From: Thermothielavioides terrestris NRRL 8126
Lineage: Eukaryota; Ascomycota; Sordariomycetes; Sordariales; Chaetomiaceae
Direction: 5' to 3'
Assembly: GCF_000226115.1 (NCBI RefSeq)
Contig: NC_016458.1
Coordinates: 4,498,001-4,562,000 of the forward strand
Length of the DNA stretch: 64,000 nucleotides
Within the stretch, counting starts at the first letter, position 1, and each line of letters begins with the position of its first letter. Made by a program: the position numbers and the translations under genes. Below, one piece after another: positions 52,801-64,000 of the stretch. The notes under the pieces are model-generated. The model was not told the DNA's origin, searched no databases, and saw only the letters and a list, made by a program, of their open reading frames with translations.

Positions 52801-54863
52801 GGACAGCTGGTCCCGGCATCTGCGTCACCTGATAAGATACACTACTTGCCCTCAGCTCCCGTCTCCGGAACCTGAGATGGCTCACCGCCACCGGAAAAAG
52901 ATGCTAATGATGCCGGACTCCACGTCCAGCGCAGGTCCCAGTTGTCGTCGAGACTCTACTCATTGTATTCCGGCCTCGTGGACAATGGCATGTCCTCTCT
53001 CATCATGTGCCTCTTCGAGGTCATGTTTGCCCCCCATCCTCAGCTCGACGTGCCAGGAAGGCGGGGTAGGGTGGCTGGCCAAGGCCACCCCATGCATGAG
53101 CAGGGCATGCACGGGATGCCGGCCGATAGCTTCATTCAACTCCGCACGCCACAAACTGCCTCGGTTGGGGAATGGCTGGGACTATCTCACTTTCAGGCGA
53201 AAGCTCCAATGTCAGCCGGACCGTCCCATGGTGACCGCAACTCTTTCCGCGGCCGAAAATCGCCGTGCTAGCTGCCGATCCAGCTGTTTCTCAAGGCCAA
53301 TTGCGCTTTCCTTCACCGGTTCAAGCATTGCCAACCGAATTGGGTCTGGGCTGGGCTCGGAGCGAGCGGAAAGGACCTTTGGATGAGTTTGAGCCACGCT
53401 GCGCAAGACCCGTAACAGTGCGAAGTGGCAGCGGCGGGCCTCGAACTGCTGCAACAACGGAAGTGATTTTCGGTCGCCAGAGACAGCGAACGGGAAAGAC
53501 TTTGCCGGGCCGACCAACTCGTTGCAAGTCGAGGAGGCACGTCGAGCTGCCTCCAAGGCCTCAAGCGGCGAGGCGAAACGTGATTACGCAGTATGGACGT
53601 TGCAAATGAAAGTCCAATGGCCGCCGGCGGGGTCACGGAAGATAAGGGCGACGCCGCGATTGAGGCCTCATGATCCGCGTTCATCAGTGTCGGGGCGAGC
53701 GACGGTCGTGGCGTCCATTCGGACTGTTAACAGATATGCAACGTCAGCTCGGTGCGTGCGGAGTCTAGTGAGAAATCGGCTGGGCTAGGGAACTCCCCGA
53801 TTCCTTCCCGCCCAACGCTCAACTCAATATGCCACATCCCAGTTGTCTGATCGGGACTAGCGCAAAGTCCCTGGGCGCTTAGGACGTCTATTTTTCGAAG
53901 CGGCCAATGGCGGAACGGACCAATCAGACGAGGGCACCTTCCGATAATGGCAGGCACGGCAGGGCTTTCCGCCCAATGAGGACCACAGGCGACCCTCTTC
54001 TACCGGACTCTCGCAGCTAGTCCCCCCACTTTCAACCACTTTCACCTGCAATGCAGCACCGAGGCCATCCCGCTGCTGCCCAACCAGCCCTCGACTTTCT
54101 GTCGTCTTACCGCTGGCCCTGCCAGAGCTCGGGGTTTCTCGCACAACGGGACTCACGTACTGGAGTTTCACGCACCCACCCAAACTGCTATAATTATACC
54201 CTGGGCAGGTGCTAGGGAAGCCACAGTGGCAGGAAATGGCAGGCATTGCTGGGGGCTTCGCTGCTGTTGAGGTGCTGGTTGAGGATAGCACCATCCTACC
54301 TGTCCGTACTGTCTTCTGCACCTCCGTCGCTGTGCCCAAGCTCCGAGAACCACCTCCCTGGCAACGGTGTCCCGTTCTCGTGGCTTCTGCTTCCACACAT
54401 ATTGGCTCTGAACCCCGCCGTCACACCACATCGCAGGGGTCCCCTCCCCGTTGCTGCTGGTTTCCCGTTCCTCGTCGCAGCGCAGCGCACCTTGTCCGTG
54501 GTCGGTCTTGTCCCGTCCCAGTCGGATCCATCACATCAGATTTGTGACCGTTGTCCCCGCCGGCGCTTGCGCATGGGCACCGCTGCTGTCTGCGGTGGCT
54601 CCCGAAATCGCGGCTTTTGCCATACATAACCTCCTGTAGGCGCCCGCTTGCTGCCCCACCACCTCCGGTCTCTCTCTTCCTGGTTTTGGCTCTCGGCAAG
54701 CGGTTGAGCGGGCATGCAAAGCTGGTCTTGCCCTGTCTGCTCTCGGAAGTGGTGGTAGCATCATCAATCCTTAGCGAACACAACCTGGATAAGGACTAGA
54801 CCTCGCCGGCAACGGCACCGGGAACAGCCGCATCTTCATCGTCTGGAACGATAACCCACCATC

Positions 54864-57564
54864 ATGGTACGCCCGACGAGTAATGGTCCAAGGGCCCACC
54901 CTGTCTAAGACACTAACAATCGCCCAGGAACAAGTACAGTTCGCCGCGCGCGAGCAGCCGCGTCAGGAGATGCAGCAGAAGGCGCGGAGCCGAGATGTCT
55001 TCTTCTCGGCTGCAAAGGTGAAGCACAGACCGTACTCGGTATACACCGAGTTCATGGAGTCGGATACCGAAATCGAGCACGGCGACGACCAGGAAGACGA
55101 CTCGGAGGTGTACAGCGAATTTGGGGATCTGGAGGGAATTGAGGACGGCGACTACTCTCCCCGCGTGAGCATCGGCTCGGTACGTGCCTTCTGAACCTCC
55201 GTCAGCAGCTCGGGCAATTCAAGGGGTAGAGCGCTCATGGAAATAATGCAGTCCGGCCAGCCCAGCTTAACGACCCTCTCGACGTACGACGAGGTCCAGA
55301 CCCCGAGGTCGCTGCGGCACCGCCCCTTTCCGTTCGAGCATGACGCGAAGCAGCAGGTGGAGGGGCCTAGGGGCCCGCATCTGTTCCGCAGCTCCATGTC
55401 GTCGGCGCAATCGATCGAGCTACAGCATGCGCTCACTCTCTCGCCAATCACGCCAGAGGAACCGAAATTGATGGATTTCCATTTGCAGGACGTCCATCTT
55501 ACTCCCCTGCCGAAGAAGAAGCGCGACACGGGCCCCTTTCAGTTCACCGACGAGGAGCTGGACACGGCGACACTGACAAGTTGGACCCCGGAAATGGTGG
55601 CTCAGCAGATGCTCAATGCTGGCATTGAGCTCAGCGCGGCAGAAAGGTTCGTGGAAAACGACATCAACGGCGCGATTTTGGTTACGTTGAAGTTTGAGGA
55701 TCTGAAGGAGCTCGGTATTACTTCGTTCGGCGTGAGAACTGCCATCTGGGAAGAGATCCACAAGATGAGGAACCTCAAGAAGCCCGAGCCGAGGCCCGAG
55801 ACGCCCATCGAGGACGAGCCGGACAAGGCAGTGAAGCGCGAGCTGCGGAGGAAGGAGAGCAGCACTGGCAGTCGGAAGCAGAAGCCGCGGATGAAGGTCA
55901 ACGACGTTATTACCCCGCTCGAGTCGGTTTCGATCGTGGGCATCGAGCAGGTCCTGCCGAAGCCTCACCACTGCTCCAAGGGGGAGAATTGCCCCAAGTG
56001 GAAGCGGAACCAGCGGTTGATGGAGGCCTTCAAAAAGGACCACCCCTTCATCCACGACAATGGCATCATCATGATCGCCGGCGACCCGGGAAACCCGGAG
56101 ACAGCCGAGGCCATTATCTCGAGCGACGACTCACTCCGGCCCGTGTCAGACGCTGTGCCCTCCGTGGTGGCTTCGTCGGACGTCATGGGCCCAGGGAGCC
56201 TTCCACCGCTTCAGTATCTCCAAGAGGCGACGCTGCGCAACATCCAAGCTAGGGACCCTCAGGAAAATGTCCGGCAGTTCCTCGACTTCCAGCGGCCGCA
56301 CCTCAATGCCTCCAGCGAGGTGCCTCCCACTCCTCCGTTTGAGATCTTCCCGCAGGGAAACCAGCAAGCGCCGCACGCTGGTCTCCGGAGCCTTCCGAAG
56401 CTTACTATCCCTTCACAGCCGGCGGCTTCTCCTCCTCGGCGAGAGCCGCAGTCGACGCAAGCGAGGTCCGCTCGTCCTGTCTCAAAGGTCATCCCCTCAT
56501 TCCGGGAACTAAGCCCATCGTCCGATGAGGCAACCCCGACTGCGCCGTACCGGTTCGGCACTCCCTTCTCGGAGATGGATGTGCCGGTCACAGTGACGGA
56601 GGTCCCCGAAGTCTCGCGAGATATCTCGCAGTCTGTACCGCCAGACATGAACTACCGCCACAACCCCGCTCCTCCGCGCTCCATGTCTCGCAACGCCATC
56701 CGGAGGCCTTCTTTCCCCGTCATGCCGGCTCTGGATGAGAACTCAATCATGACGCCAGTGAACCAAGCGCCAAACCCCTCGTTCTCGCAGCGAGTCGGAC
56801 AGCGGCCCCTGCAAGCGCCACCACGAGTCCAGTATTCCTGGTCCCAGACCGAGCGCCCGACCCTCGAGAAGGCCGTGCCGCCGGCATCCGAAGCACCTAC
56901 TGCGGTCAGCACCAGCGCCGCTGGCGGGGTGAAAACGGTCAACATCGGCGGGCGGCTCTCGCCCATCAGCGATAAGCCGCAAGTCGACATGACGGGCGGC
57001 AATGCCATCTCGTACCAGGGCCTGATGCGCAAGCGCAAGACCAAGATGCTGCGACACGAGTGGCACGAGTACTTCTTCACGCTCCGTGGCACTCGGCTGA
57101 CCATGCACAAGGATGCCGCGGCGGCCGCGTCCATGAACAAGACGCTTGAGTACATCGACATCGACGACTACGCCATCGCGTGCAGCGGCGTGGCTAGCGG
57201 ATCCAAGCTCAACGCCGCCTTCAAAGCTATGCACATCCGCCGCGGGTCGGACGACGCCAAGGGCAAGGACGACGTGGGCGCGTTCAGCTTCCAGCTGATC
57301 CCGCAGGACTCCAAGGGAGGCGTGAAGCTGCGCAAGCGCGAGAGCGCCATGCCAGGCGCTCTGTCCGGCGGCGGGAGCAATGCGAGCTCGACCAGCTTGC
57401 CGCCGGCGATCGAGGGCGCCGTCAACGGCACGGGCAAGACGCATCACTTTGCCGTCAAGACCCGCGACGAGAGGATCGATTGGATGCGCGAGCTGATGCT
57501 GGCGCGGGCGAGGAAGCAGAAAGGGGAAGGATTTGAGGTGAGCGTGAACGGAAATATGATTTGA
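54864..57564 (+). CDS. SAM and PH domain protein (Boi/Pob1-related, no SH3)
   Basis: Likely membrane-binding scaffold for polarised growth, by analogy with Boi1/Boi2 and Pob1, which combine SH3, SAM and PH; no SH3 is visible here. Proposed exons: 54864-54866 (the ATG alone), 54928-55179 and 55252-57564; 855 aa. The first intron (61 bp, GTACGC donor, CACTAAC branch, GCCCAG acceptor) puts ATG directly before EQVQFAAREQPRQE. Alternative: an unspliced start at 54883 (MVQGPTLSK...), also in frame. The second intron is 72 bp. SAM domain at about 194-255 (TSWTPEMVAQQMLNAGIEL, LKELGITSFGVRTAIWEEI); Ser/Pro-rich linker; PH domain at about 671-845 (SYQGLMRKRKTKMLRHEWHE, FAVKTRDERIDWMRELM) with an internal loop rich in Gly/Ser. 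The protein-level call is firm; the exact start is not. Confidence 0.87.
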
Positions 57565-60544
57565 GCGGTGGTCGTGTTTTGCTGCGCTCTGTCCCCATAT
57601 GGGGTTGTACTGACATGACATGCTTTGCTTTCCGCTTTCCGCTTGTACTCCCACCCCCGTTCTTTGGATTCTGTTTTCTTTGTCTTGTCCCCCTTTCCCT
57701 ATGGATTCCCCCTTTCGTTGTTAGCGCATGATACCTGGACTGCTTTTTTTCATGTTCGTGCTTCTCATTTCCAGTTTCTCTTTCATCCTGGTTACTTGAA
57801 GCTCCTTTTCGATATCCTGCATGCCGTGGCGTGTCTCGGCGTTCTAGTTCATTTCTCGAGCTCTTGGCGAGTTACTTTGGTGTGGTTTGGCGGCGCTCCG
57901 ATGGGAGAGTGTCTAGATGGAGAAAGATTATGGCAATACATTCGGACTACACTCTTTCCGAAGGATGAGGGAGATGTGGGATGTCTGGGATGGACGACGG
58001 AAGCCGAGTAGATTATGCGGGTGCCACAGGCTAAGGACTGGTTGCTCAGTGAGTTTAGTTAGTTGATAATGAAAAGTCCTTGCATTTACGTTGTGTGGTT
58101 TGACGATGTCAGATGTGCGGCACCCAGGAATCTTGGCCGTGTAGGCGCTGCAGTGCGCATCTTTGCAATCTGATGACGCATCTGCTCTCATCCGCTCTTA
58201 GTCCCCAGGCTAGCTACCTTGCCTACCTTCCGTGTACCTGTCCATGAACGTGTCGTACCCGTGGAAGTTGTAGAAGCCGTCTCACTTGGGTTCATGAAGT
58301 GTCGTTGCAACACCTGACGACCACGACAGATGCACCTGGCTGCCAAGCAGGTGTCATATTCTCCTGCCTTGGTCATACGAATCACAGGTGTCTGTTATGC
58401 ACCCTCCGCGGAGGGCCATCATTGGGTCAAGTCGTGTATCAAGATACGCAAGATCCCCTTTCCTACCTTTGCGCGACTGTTTGACCACCACGCTGTGTGA
58501 CATGCGAGATGACGAATACGGCGGTTCAGGTGCATATGTCTTGGCTGCGTACATCAATGTATGATGGCTGGCGCAGCTAAAGCACACTCTAGAGCGGCGG
58601 AAATGCAATATCAACGCACCCATAATATGGGTGTTTGCAGCACCATTCATCAGTTCGGTCCAGGCCTGGCGGGCATGTCCGGGACTTAGGGGCTGGTTAC
58701 CCGGTCGACGTTTGGGGGGGGGGGGGGGGGGGGGGGGTCGCACGCGCTTCACATGATGCCTCTCCTATTCGTCGATAGTAGTAGGAGATGGTTTCCGACT
58801 GTGGAACTCAGAGCTGGCCACGGCCGGAAGGGCGGTCGTTGTGCCTGATGGGTGAAACAAAACGAGCACCCTTGCTGCTCCCCATCCATGTAAGCCGCAA
58901 GGAAGATGCGCCAGCGGCCCGACGGTCGCGAAGAGGGCCGGCCTCCATCTCTGCTCGCAGACTACGTCATTCCTCTAGATTAAGTATTCGGCTCCCTCCA
59001 AGCCCAGTTGCGATAGAGAGTTCAATCCATTAACCTCGGCAGCGCTGTCTCGGCTGTTCGTTGTCGCCCCAGTTGGGCAAGGTCGAGCTCGTTGTACTGG
59101 CTGGTGGCCAGCGAGTGGTCCATGTACACTACAGTACACGACCTTCACAGCGAAGTCCAGTTGGACCAACATCGTTGGTGAGGACGCGTAGCACTTGCAA
59201 TTCGTTGGTGGTCAGCCGATCATCAGAGGCATCCATGCTCAGGCAACTACCACGGCGCGTATGTTGGACATCGCGGACCTTGTCGGCCTCGGAAGTGAAT
59301 TCCTCAGCCGAGACCTGTGATATGCCCACGGCAAGCGCTGGAGAGACCGTTGCTGGCGTTTAAGAAGTGGGCTGTGCAAGAAAAAGATTTGGCACGTGCA
59401 CACTTTACGGAAGGACAAGGTTGCGCACGGGCCATCAGCCCTGGCTGGCCAACTGCCATCCAACCGCTTGGGACGAAAATAGAAGGAGCAGCCCGGTGCA
59501 GCCAATCAGGCTCGCGGCCGCGGCGCAAGGCGGCTCTTTTTCAAACATCAGCTCCGTGGGTCCAACTTCAAAGAACGTCCTCCTTACCACTCGTGCCGCT
59601 TCAAGGTCACCTGGGTCTGTCGGAGAGGTCATCGGCGCTTCACATCGACCTCTCATCGACCCGGCATTAGAGTATTTCCAGACGGCCAACAATGCACTGC
59701 CACAGCTTGTGGACTTAGTTGACCTGCTGTTCCACTTTTGACAAGATACTCTTGTCCATCTCGCCACGCAGTGAATGGATTTGCGCGCAACGCCGGGGAG
59801 AGCTCGTGAGAGGATCTGCGGATTTTGCTGTCGCATCTGGCCATCGGGCAGCCAGCCGGGAAACTGGCGGCGGATATGTCATTCCCGTGGGATACTTGCT
59901 TCTCGGCATGGCCCGCGGCCGTCCGGCGGCCAGTCAATCCACCAGGAGTCCTGCTGAATACGGCGCTGCCCACCACTCCACCGCAGGATGGCCCGGTCGG
60001 ACATGGATTGGGCAGGACGTCGTTCCATGGCCAGCCCTACCCGGCGGTCTCCTGTGTTGAGTTCGGGGCAAGCCCAACCACGAAAGTAGATGCGTCATAT
60101 CTCGCCCATCAACAGGGTCTGGTGTTTCATTTCAATATTACGTCTACTGCTAGCGCTCGCTATCCCGTCGGCATCACTCTTCTCCTCTCTTCTTCTTTTA
60201 GGCCGCGTCATTCGAGTCTTCCTTCTCCTTTGCAGTATTCCTGTCGTGGCTGATGTCGACTCATTCACTGTCCGCAACAAGGCAGCCCTTTATATGTGAA
60301 TGAGAACTACTCTTTGCCCGCCCTGCTCCGCCCGACCTTTCTCTGTATCTCTTTATCCTTGAGCGGGCCGACCCAACTCAACAGAGCCCATTGTTCTATT
60401 CCGCACCGAGACTGCTTGGCGGGCATAACTACCTCGGCGTATACCTTTCACCAGCTCCCCGCCTTCACCCGCCGACTGGTCCGCCAACCCTTACTACACC
60501 ACACACAGAGATCTACGAAAGGAGCAAAGAAAAACATAGACAGG
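57565..60544. other. 3 kb intergenic region
   Basis: Between two plus-strand genes. No coding frame has good character. The only striking element is a 24-base G run. A TTTATATG element at about 60289 may serve the next gene, with pyrimidine-rich sequence around 60180-60235 before it. Confidence 0.45.
58714..58737 (+). repeat. Poly(G)24 homopolymer
   Basis: Twenty-four consecutive G (58714-58737) on the plus strand, in noncoding sequence. The true length is uncertain because long homopolymers are prone to sequencing and assembly error. Confidence 0.85.
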
Positions 60545-61768
60545 ATGCCCAAACGTCGGCTTGCGCCTTGGGCGGCGGCTTCGCTTGCTGCCGTACGTAC
60601 GGCCGCCTCGGCGGTGTCAATGAATGAGCTGTTCCTGCGGCAGTCGTCTTGCCTCCCGAACTTCGACCAGTGCAAGGACGCCGATTTCCCGCCTTACTTC
60701 TGCTGTCCCTCCGGCCAGACATGCAACGCCCTCGCCGGTAACACCACGGTCCTCTGCTGCCCGAACGGCGCCAACTGCCAGCGAATCGAGCCGCTACCGT
60801 GCGACATCTCGCTGCAGGACGGCCAGAAGTACCCCGACGCTGTGGTGAAGACGACCGCGCTTGGCGGCACCCTGGAGCCTTGCGGTGGTCAGTGCTGTCC
60901 GTTTGGGTACTCGTGCTCAGCGAACAATCAGTGCGTCATGAACAAGGATCAGAGTCAGCCGCCGGCACAAACGACCACGGCAAAACCACAACCTACCAGC
61001 ACTGGCGGTGCCGGGTCGAATCCGACGGCAGGCGCCACGGGTGCATCAGGTGCCTCTGCTGATCAAGCCAGTGGCTCCAGCAGCGGACCGCCCGTCGCAG
61101 CCATTGCTGGTGGGGTGACTGCTGGAGTTGTCGCCCTTATCGCCGCCGCCCTGATCGCCTTCATCTTGTATCGGAGGAGGAAGGCGAGGGAGATGAACAG
61201 CCCTCCAAAGCTATCACGCTCGACGTCCTCCTTCGGAAACCTGATCAGCAACCCGATCATTGTGGAACACACCACACTCCGAACCGACTTTGCCCGGGCG
61301 CGCGATTCCGGCGCAGACCCCGGGTCTGTCACGGGAGCTTTTCTAAACTCCTCTGCGAACTCGCCCGATTCCGGAGCAATGCCGGCAGTCCCGGCGGCGG
61401 CGGCGCAGAGGCCCCGGCGGCAGAGCAGCGTGGCATACGGCTATGGAGGACTGGAGCCAGCACCGTTTGAGCCGTCACCCTTCGATGAGGCGCAGTATTT
61501 CGATCACGACGGCAGAACGATGCCACAGACCCCACGGCAGGAGCACCGTGAGCCCAGCTCGGTGAGCATCAACGTGTTTGCCGACCCCAACGACCCCAAC
61601 ATGACGCCGGACCGAACGCCGGAGAGCAACACAGATCGACGGTACTCCAACATGACCACCTTTACGCAGATGCTGGGTCGCGCCGGCCTGGATGGCGTGG
61701 CACGCGGCGAGTCCTACGTGCCGCCTCAGCCGGGCTACGGGCAGGGCTCTCCGACGGCCAGGAGGTGA
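60545..61768 (+). CDS. Cysteine-rich single-pass membrane protein, uncharacterised
   Basis: No named family recognised. Single exon, 407 aa; the chosen ATG is the first in frame. N-terminus MPKRRLAPWAAASLAAVRTA fits a signal peptide. The ectodomain (about 30-140) has 14 Cys in three blocks, including FCCPSGQTC, LCCPNGANC and CGGQCCPFGYSC, so it is likely disulfide-bonded. A Thr/Pro/Ser/Gly linker (about 140-183) looks O-glycosylated. One membrane segment (about 184-207, GGVTAGVVALIAAALIAFIL) is followed by RRRK, placing the remaining about 200 residues in the cytosol. The tail is Ser/Pro-rich and contains VSINVFADPNDPNMTPDRTP and TFTQMLGRAGLDGV. This arrangement resembles fungal cell-surface sensors or adhesion proteins, by inference only. 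Ends GQGSPTARR. Confidence 0.8.
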   Translation: MPKRRLAPWAAASLAAVRTAASAVSMNELFLRQSSCLPNFDQCKDADFPPYFCCPSGQTCNALAGNTTVLCCPNGANCQRIEPLPCDISLQDGQKYPDAVVKTTALGGTLEPCGGQCCPFGYSCSANNQCVMNKDQSQPPAQTTTAKPQPTSTGGAGSNPTAGATGASGASADQASGSSSGPPVAAIAGGVTAGVVALIAAALIAFILYRRRKAREMNSPPKLSRSTSSFGNLISNPIIVEHTTLRTDFARARDSGADPGSVTGAFLNSSANSPDSGAMPAVPAAAAQRPRRQSSVAYGYGGLEPAPFEPSPFDEAQYFDHDGRTMPQTPRQEHREPSSVSINVFADPNDPNMTPDRTPESNTDRRYSNMTTFTQMLGRAGLDGVARGESYVPPQPGYGQGSPTARR

Positions 61769-62596
61769 CGCCCCTTGATGGGGCGCACTGTGGACCAGAG
61801 AGGGGTATCTAACGGATGTCGCTGATTTCCTACCCCCTACATAATTAATATTCTCATGAACACGGGAGCATATTTCATAGGCGCGGCGTTTGGTTGCATA
61901 AGCGAATGGAGGGACACTCATTGTGCATCGTTCACTCGGCAGCAGCATCGCCTGTCGAGGGGGCGTATAAAAGGAACGGGACATGATACACCTGCTTGTT
62001 AGACTGCCAACACATTTTCAGGTTTTCATGCTGTATATATTTTAGTCGCAATCAACGCGAACAAGTCAGTTCATTCGGTTCCTCGCCTTGCTAACTGTAT
62101 GTACACTTCCCAGCATGAGTCACGGTCAATCAATGACATGAACTCATTCCGTGGACTTGGTGGCCATCTGACGGCTTGTGACACGCAGCATTGCAGAGCT
62201 AGCACGTCCGGTCGGCTTCGGTGAGGTAGACGCGCTCCAACCGTAACTCAAAGCCACATACATGAGAATCATCCTTCACCCTGAGCAGAAAAGGGGAATG
62301 ATAGAGGAGCGCAGAACAGGGGTATGACGCGCTGATACGCTGGTCCTGGTCCTGCATCATGAGGTTCCCGGCTGGGAGACGAAGAAGTCAGGCAGACAAG
62401 CAGGCGCCTCGATGGATCTGGACGTTGATCGGCCTGTCACGGATTACATTGCGCCCGTCGCAACCAAAACACACCGCTGTAACCAAATCGTTCGCTACCG
62501 GGCCTCAATCCAAAACACGCCCTCCCAGCAAGCCCCAACGCAGCATCAACATCACCACCACCATCACCAGCAACGCCACCGCAACCACAACCGTCG
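61769..62596. other. Convergent 3' region
   Basis: About 830 bp between the cysteine-rich protein and convergent SHR3. TATATATTTTAG-like sequence near 62033 and otherwise unremarkable; no gene seen. Confidence 0.4.
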
Positions 62597-63411
62597 TCAG
62601 AGCTTCTTCTTCCCCGCCGCGGCGGCCGCCGCCCTCTTCTCGGCCGCCTCCTTCTCCGCCTTGGCATAGTCATCCGCCTCCTTGCGCTCCGCATACCATT
62701 GCCCCGCCTGCAGCACCAGCACGCCCACCAGCACCAGCGCCAAGATCACCCTGCTCGCGCTCATCACCCGCAGGCTGTCCTCCCGCCCGAGCACCAGCTC
62801 GCCCGAGAGCGGGCCCCGGTGATGCAAACCGGCCGACGACCTGCCGGCGCCCTCCTCCCCGTTCCCCGTCGTGGCGGCGCCGGCCGCGGCCGCGGCAGCG
62901 GCCAGGCCGCCGGGCTGGCTGACGGCGCGCATGCCCTTGACGATGTTGCTGAGGTAGACGCCGGCGGCGATGACGTAGAGCATGAGGCTGCCGCCGTCGA
63001 AGAGCACGTTGGCCTCGGAGGGGCGGAAGAGCTTGGTGAAGAAGCCGAGGAAGCCGACGAAGATGATGATGTGCAGCATGCGCGCGATCAGCGGCGGCGA
63101 CTGGTGCATGAAGCGCAGGTGCGTCTCCAGGTGGTCCAGGTACGACGGCGTGAGCGGGTCCGACGTCCACAGCAGCGGGAAGTCGTAGGGAAATGAGGCG
63201 AAGAGGATGCCTAGGAAAAAACACACCGCTGGTTTTGGGGGAAGGTGGAAGGGGTTAGCGCGGTTCAGGGGAAGGACGGTAAAGGGAAGGGGATTGGGGG
63301 GAGGGAATGGGGAGCATTACGGCCGATGATGAGGAACGTGGCGAAGGAGCCGGAGCCGCGGTAGTCTTTGGATCGGGTCGTTTTCGACCAGTCTACCCAC
63401 TGGGTGGGCAT
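62597..63411 (-). CDS. shr3: ER membrane chaperone SHR3 for amino acid permeases
   Basis: ER-resident packaging chaperone that helps amino acid permeases fold and leave the ER. Exons 63411-63321 and 63228-62597 with a 92 bp intron; product 240 aa. The join gives TFLIIG-PVCFFLGILFASFPYDFPL (the Ser-to-Leu start matches the family's first membrane span). Four hydrophobic segments are visible: about 22-42, 80-98 (MLHIIIFVGFLGFFTKLF), 107-130 (LMLYVIAAGVYLSNIV) and 180-200 (VILALVLVGVLVLQAG). Family motif FPYDFPLLW and SEANVLFDGGSLMLY are present. The C-terminus ends GKKKL, a KKxx-type ER retrieval signal. An Ala-rich stretch sits in the loop before the last span. Confidence 0.93.
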
Positions 63412-64000
63412 CTTGGCTGGTGTGGTTCGCGCCGGCGTTTGTGGGATGGCAGAAGTTGTGGCAGCTCCGGGGAGGTAGGGTAGGTCAGGTAGGTTTCGAG
63501 GTTCGCCGGAGCATGGGCGCCGGCGACGTCGGCAGGCTCGGCTCGGGAATCCGAGCCTGGTCGCTACAGCAGGACGCAAGTCCAGCGGGGAACAATCGGT
63601 GATCCTGTAACCTTCCCGCCTGCAGCGCCGTTGTGCAGGAGTTGCTGTCACGAATCGCGTTTCTGGGGGGTTGCGGCGTCAGCACTCGGACCTTGAACTG
63701 CCCTGGTTGGTTTCTCGGTTTCGTCGTAACCACACAAATGTTGCGTACAGGTTACGGTACGGAATACGGAGGTAAATACGCTACTTAGAGCCTTGGAGCT
63801 TGGACCTGGTGGCCCAAGTATCTGCTGCAGGCTGCTCGATGCCCCACCTGACCGTTGCACTGTGCATGGATTTGCAGTGGTTGTTTTCGAAACCGGCTTT
63901 TCATCACATCCCTGCAAGTATCCGTACTATCTCCGCACACGACTTCACGCTACTTCAGGGGAAATAGAAGACCGCGAGGGACAGCACGCAAATTAGGCTT
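63412..64000. other. Intergenic region at the window end
   Basis: Promoter of SHR3 and sequence of unknown role. It contains TACGGTACGGAATACGGAGG near 63757 and GGTAGGGTAGGTCAGGTAGG near 63476, motif types seen in other gaps. No gene seen. Confidence 0.4.

Larger units (their letters stand above)
46465..54863. other. 8.4 kb gene-poor region upstream of PRO1
   Basis: No open frame in this region has recognisable domains, splice-consistent exons or good protein composition. I looked for transposon open frames, terminal repeats, tRNA-like cloverleafs and rRNA and saw none by eye. It includes a GGACT pentamer repeat near 46877, a cluster of GGGCTAATT-type motifs at 49579-49820, and a CCTAGG motif at 47957. 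Its left end is presumably the promoter and leader of PRO1; its right end is leader of the SAM/PH gene. Noncoding RNA genes cannot be ruled out. Confidence 0.5.

Overview
The window is 64 kb of chromosomal DNA from a filamentous ascomycete. Genes carry short GT-AG introns of about 60 to 110 bp with CTRAC-type branch points, coding exons are GC-rich, and genes lie on both strands with sizeable gaps. The near full-length PRO1/ADV-1 type developmental regulator and the overall gene style point to Sordariomycetes, probably Sordariales. That placement is inference from protein resemblance; no phylogeny was run. I recognise 20 genes by family and find 4 more (2.6, 12.6, 40.0 and 60.5 kb) that look real but have no function I can name. 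Most models were rebuilt from reading-frame continuity plus splice signals.

Layout. 0-5.7 kb: 5' part of mitochondrial MSH1 (minus, cut by the window edge), a gene-poor gap, and a low-complexity orphan protein. 5.7-13.7 kb: vacuolar-type alpha-mannosidase (GH38), then NOP14 (minus) divergent from an orphan membrane-anchored protein. 16-23.4 kb: a CLIP-170-type CAP-Gly protein with two zinc knuckles, an STK16/Env7-type kinase, and a nucleoside hydrolase. 23.9-32.4 kb: a RED/IK-type splicing factor divergent from REV1, a small GPI-anchored WSC protein, and a short-chain dehydrogenase. 33-43.1 kb: a run rich in mitochondrial genes (OCT1, MIC26/27-type MICOS subunit, TPC1 carrier, SOD-like mitoribosomal protein) plus an orphan protein with a 43-residue tandem repeat. 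44.2-46.5 kb: PRO1/ADV-1 zinc-cluster regulator. 46.5-54.9 kb: an 8.4 kb stretch with no convincing gene, upstream of PRO1. 54.9-64 kb: a SAM+PH protein, a cysteine-rich single-pass membrane protein, and the ER chaperone SHR3 (minus).

The genes do not form one pathway and no secondary-metabolite cluster, transposon, CRISPR-like array or viral insertion is visible. Several genes share divergent intergenic regions (NOP14/orphan, RED/REV1, OCT1/MIC26). Five of the recognised products (MSH1, OCT1, MIC26, TPC1, mS42/43) act in mitochondria, four of them within 10 kb. The most unusual points are the long upstream region of PRO1 with a cluster of GGGCTAATT-type sites, a putative three-base first exon in the SAM/PH gene, a GC-AG intron in the mitoribosomal gene, two stop-free introns with lengths divisible by three, three UBM-like motifs in REV1, and an abrupt strand-composition switch inside the orphan gene at 2.6 kb.
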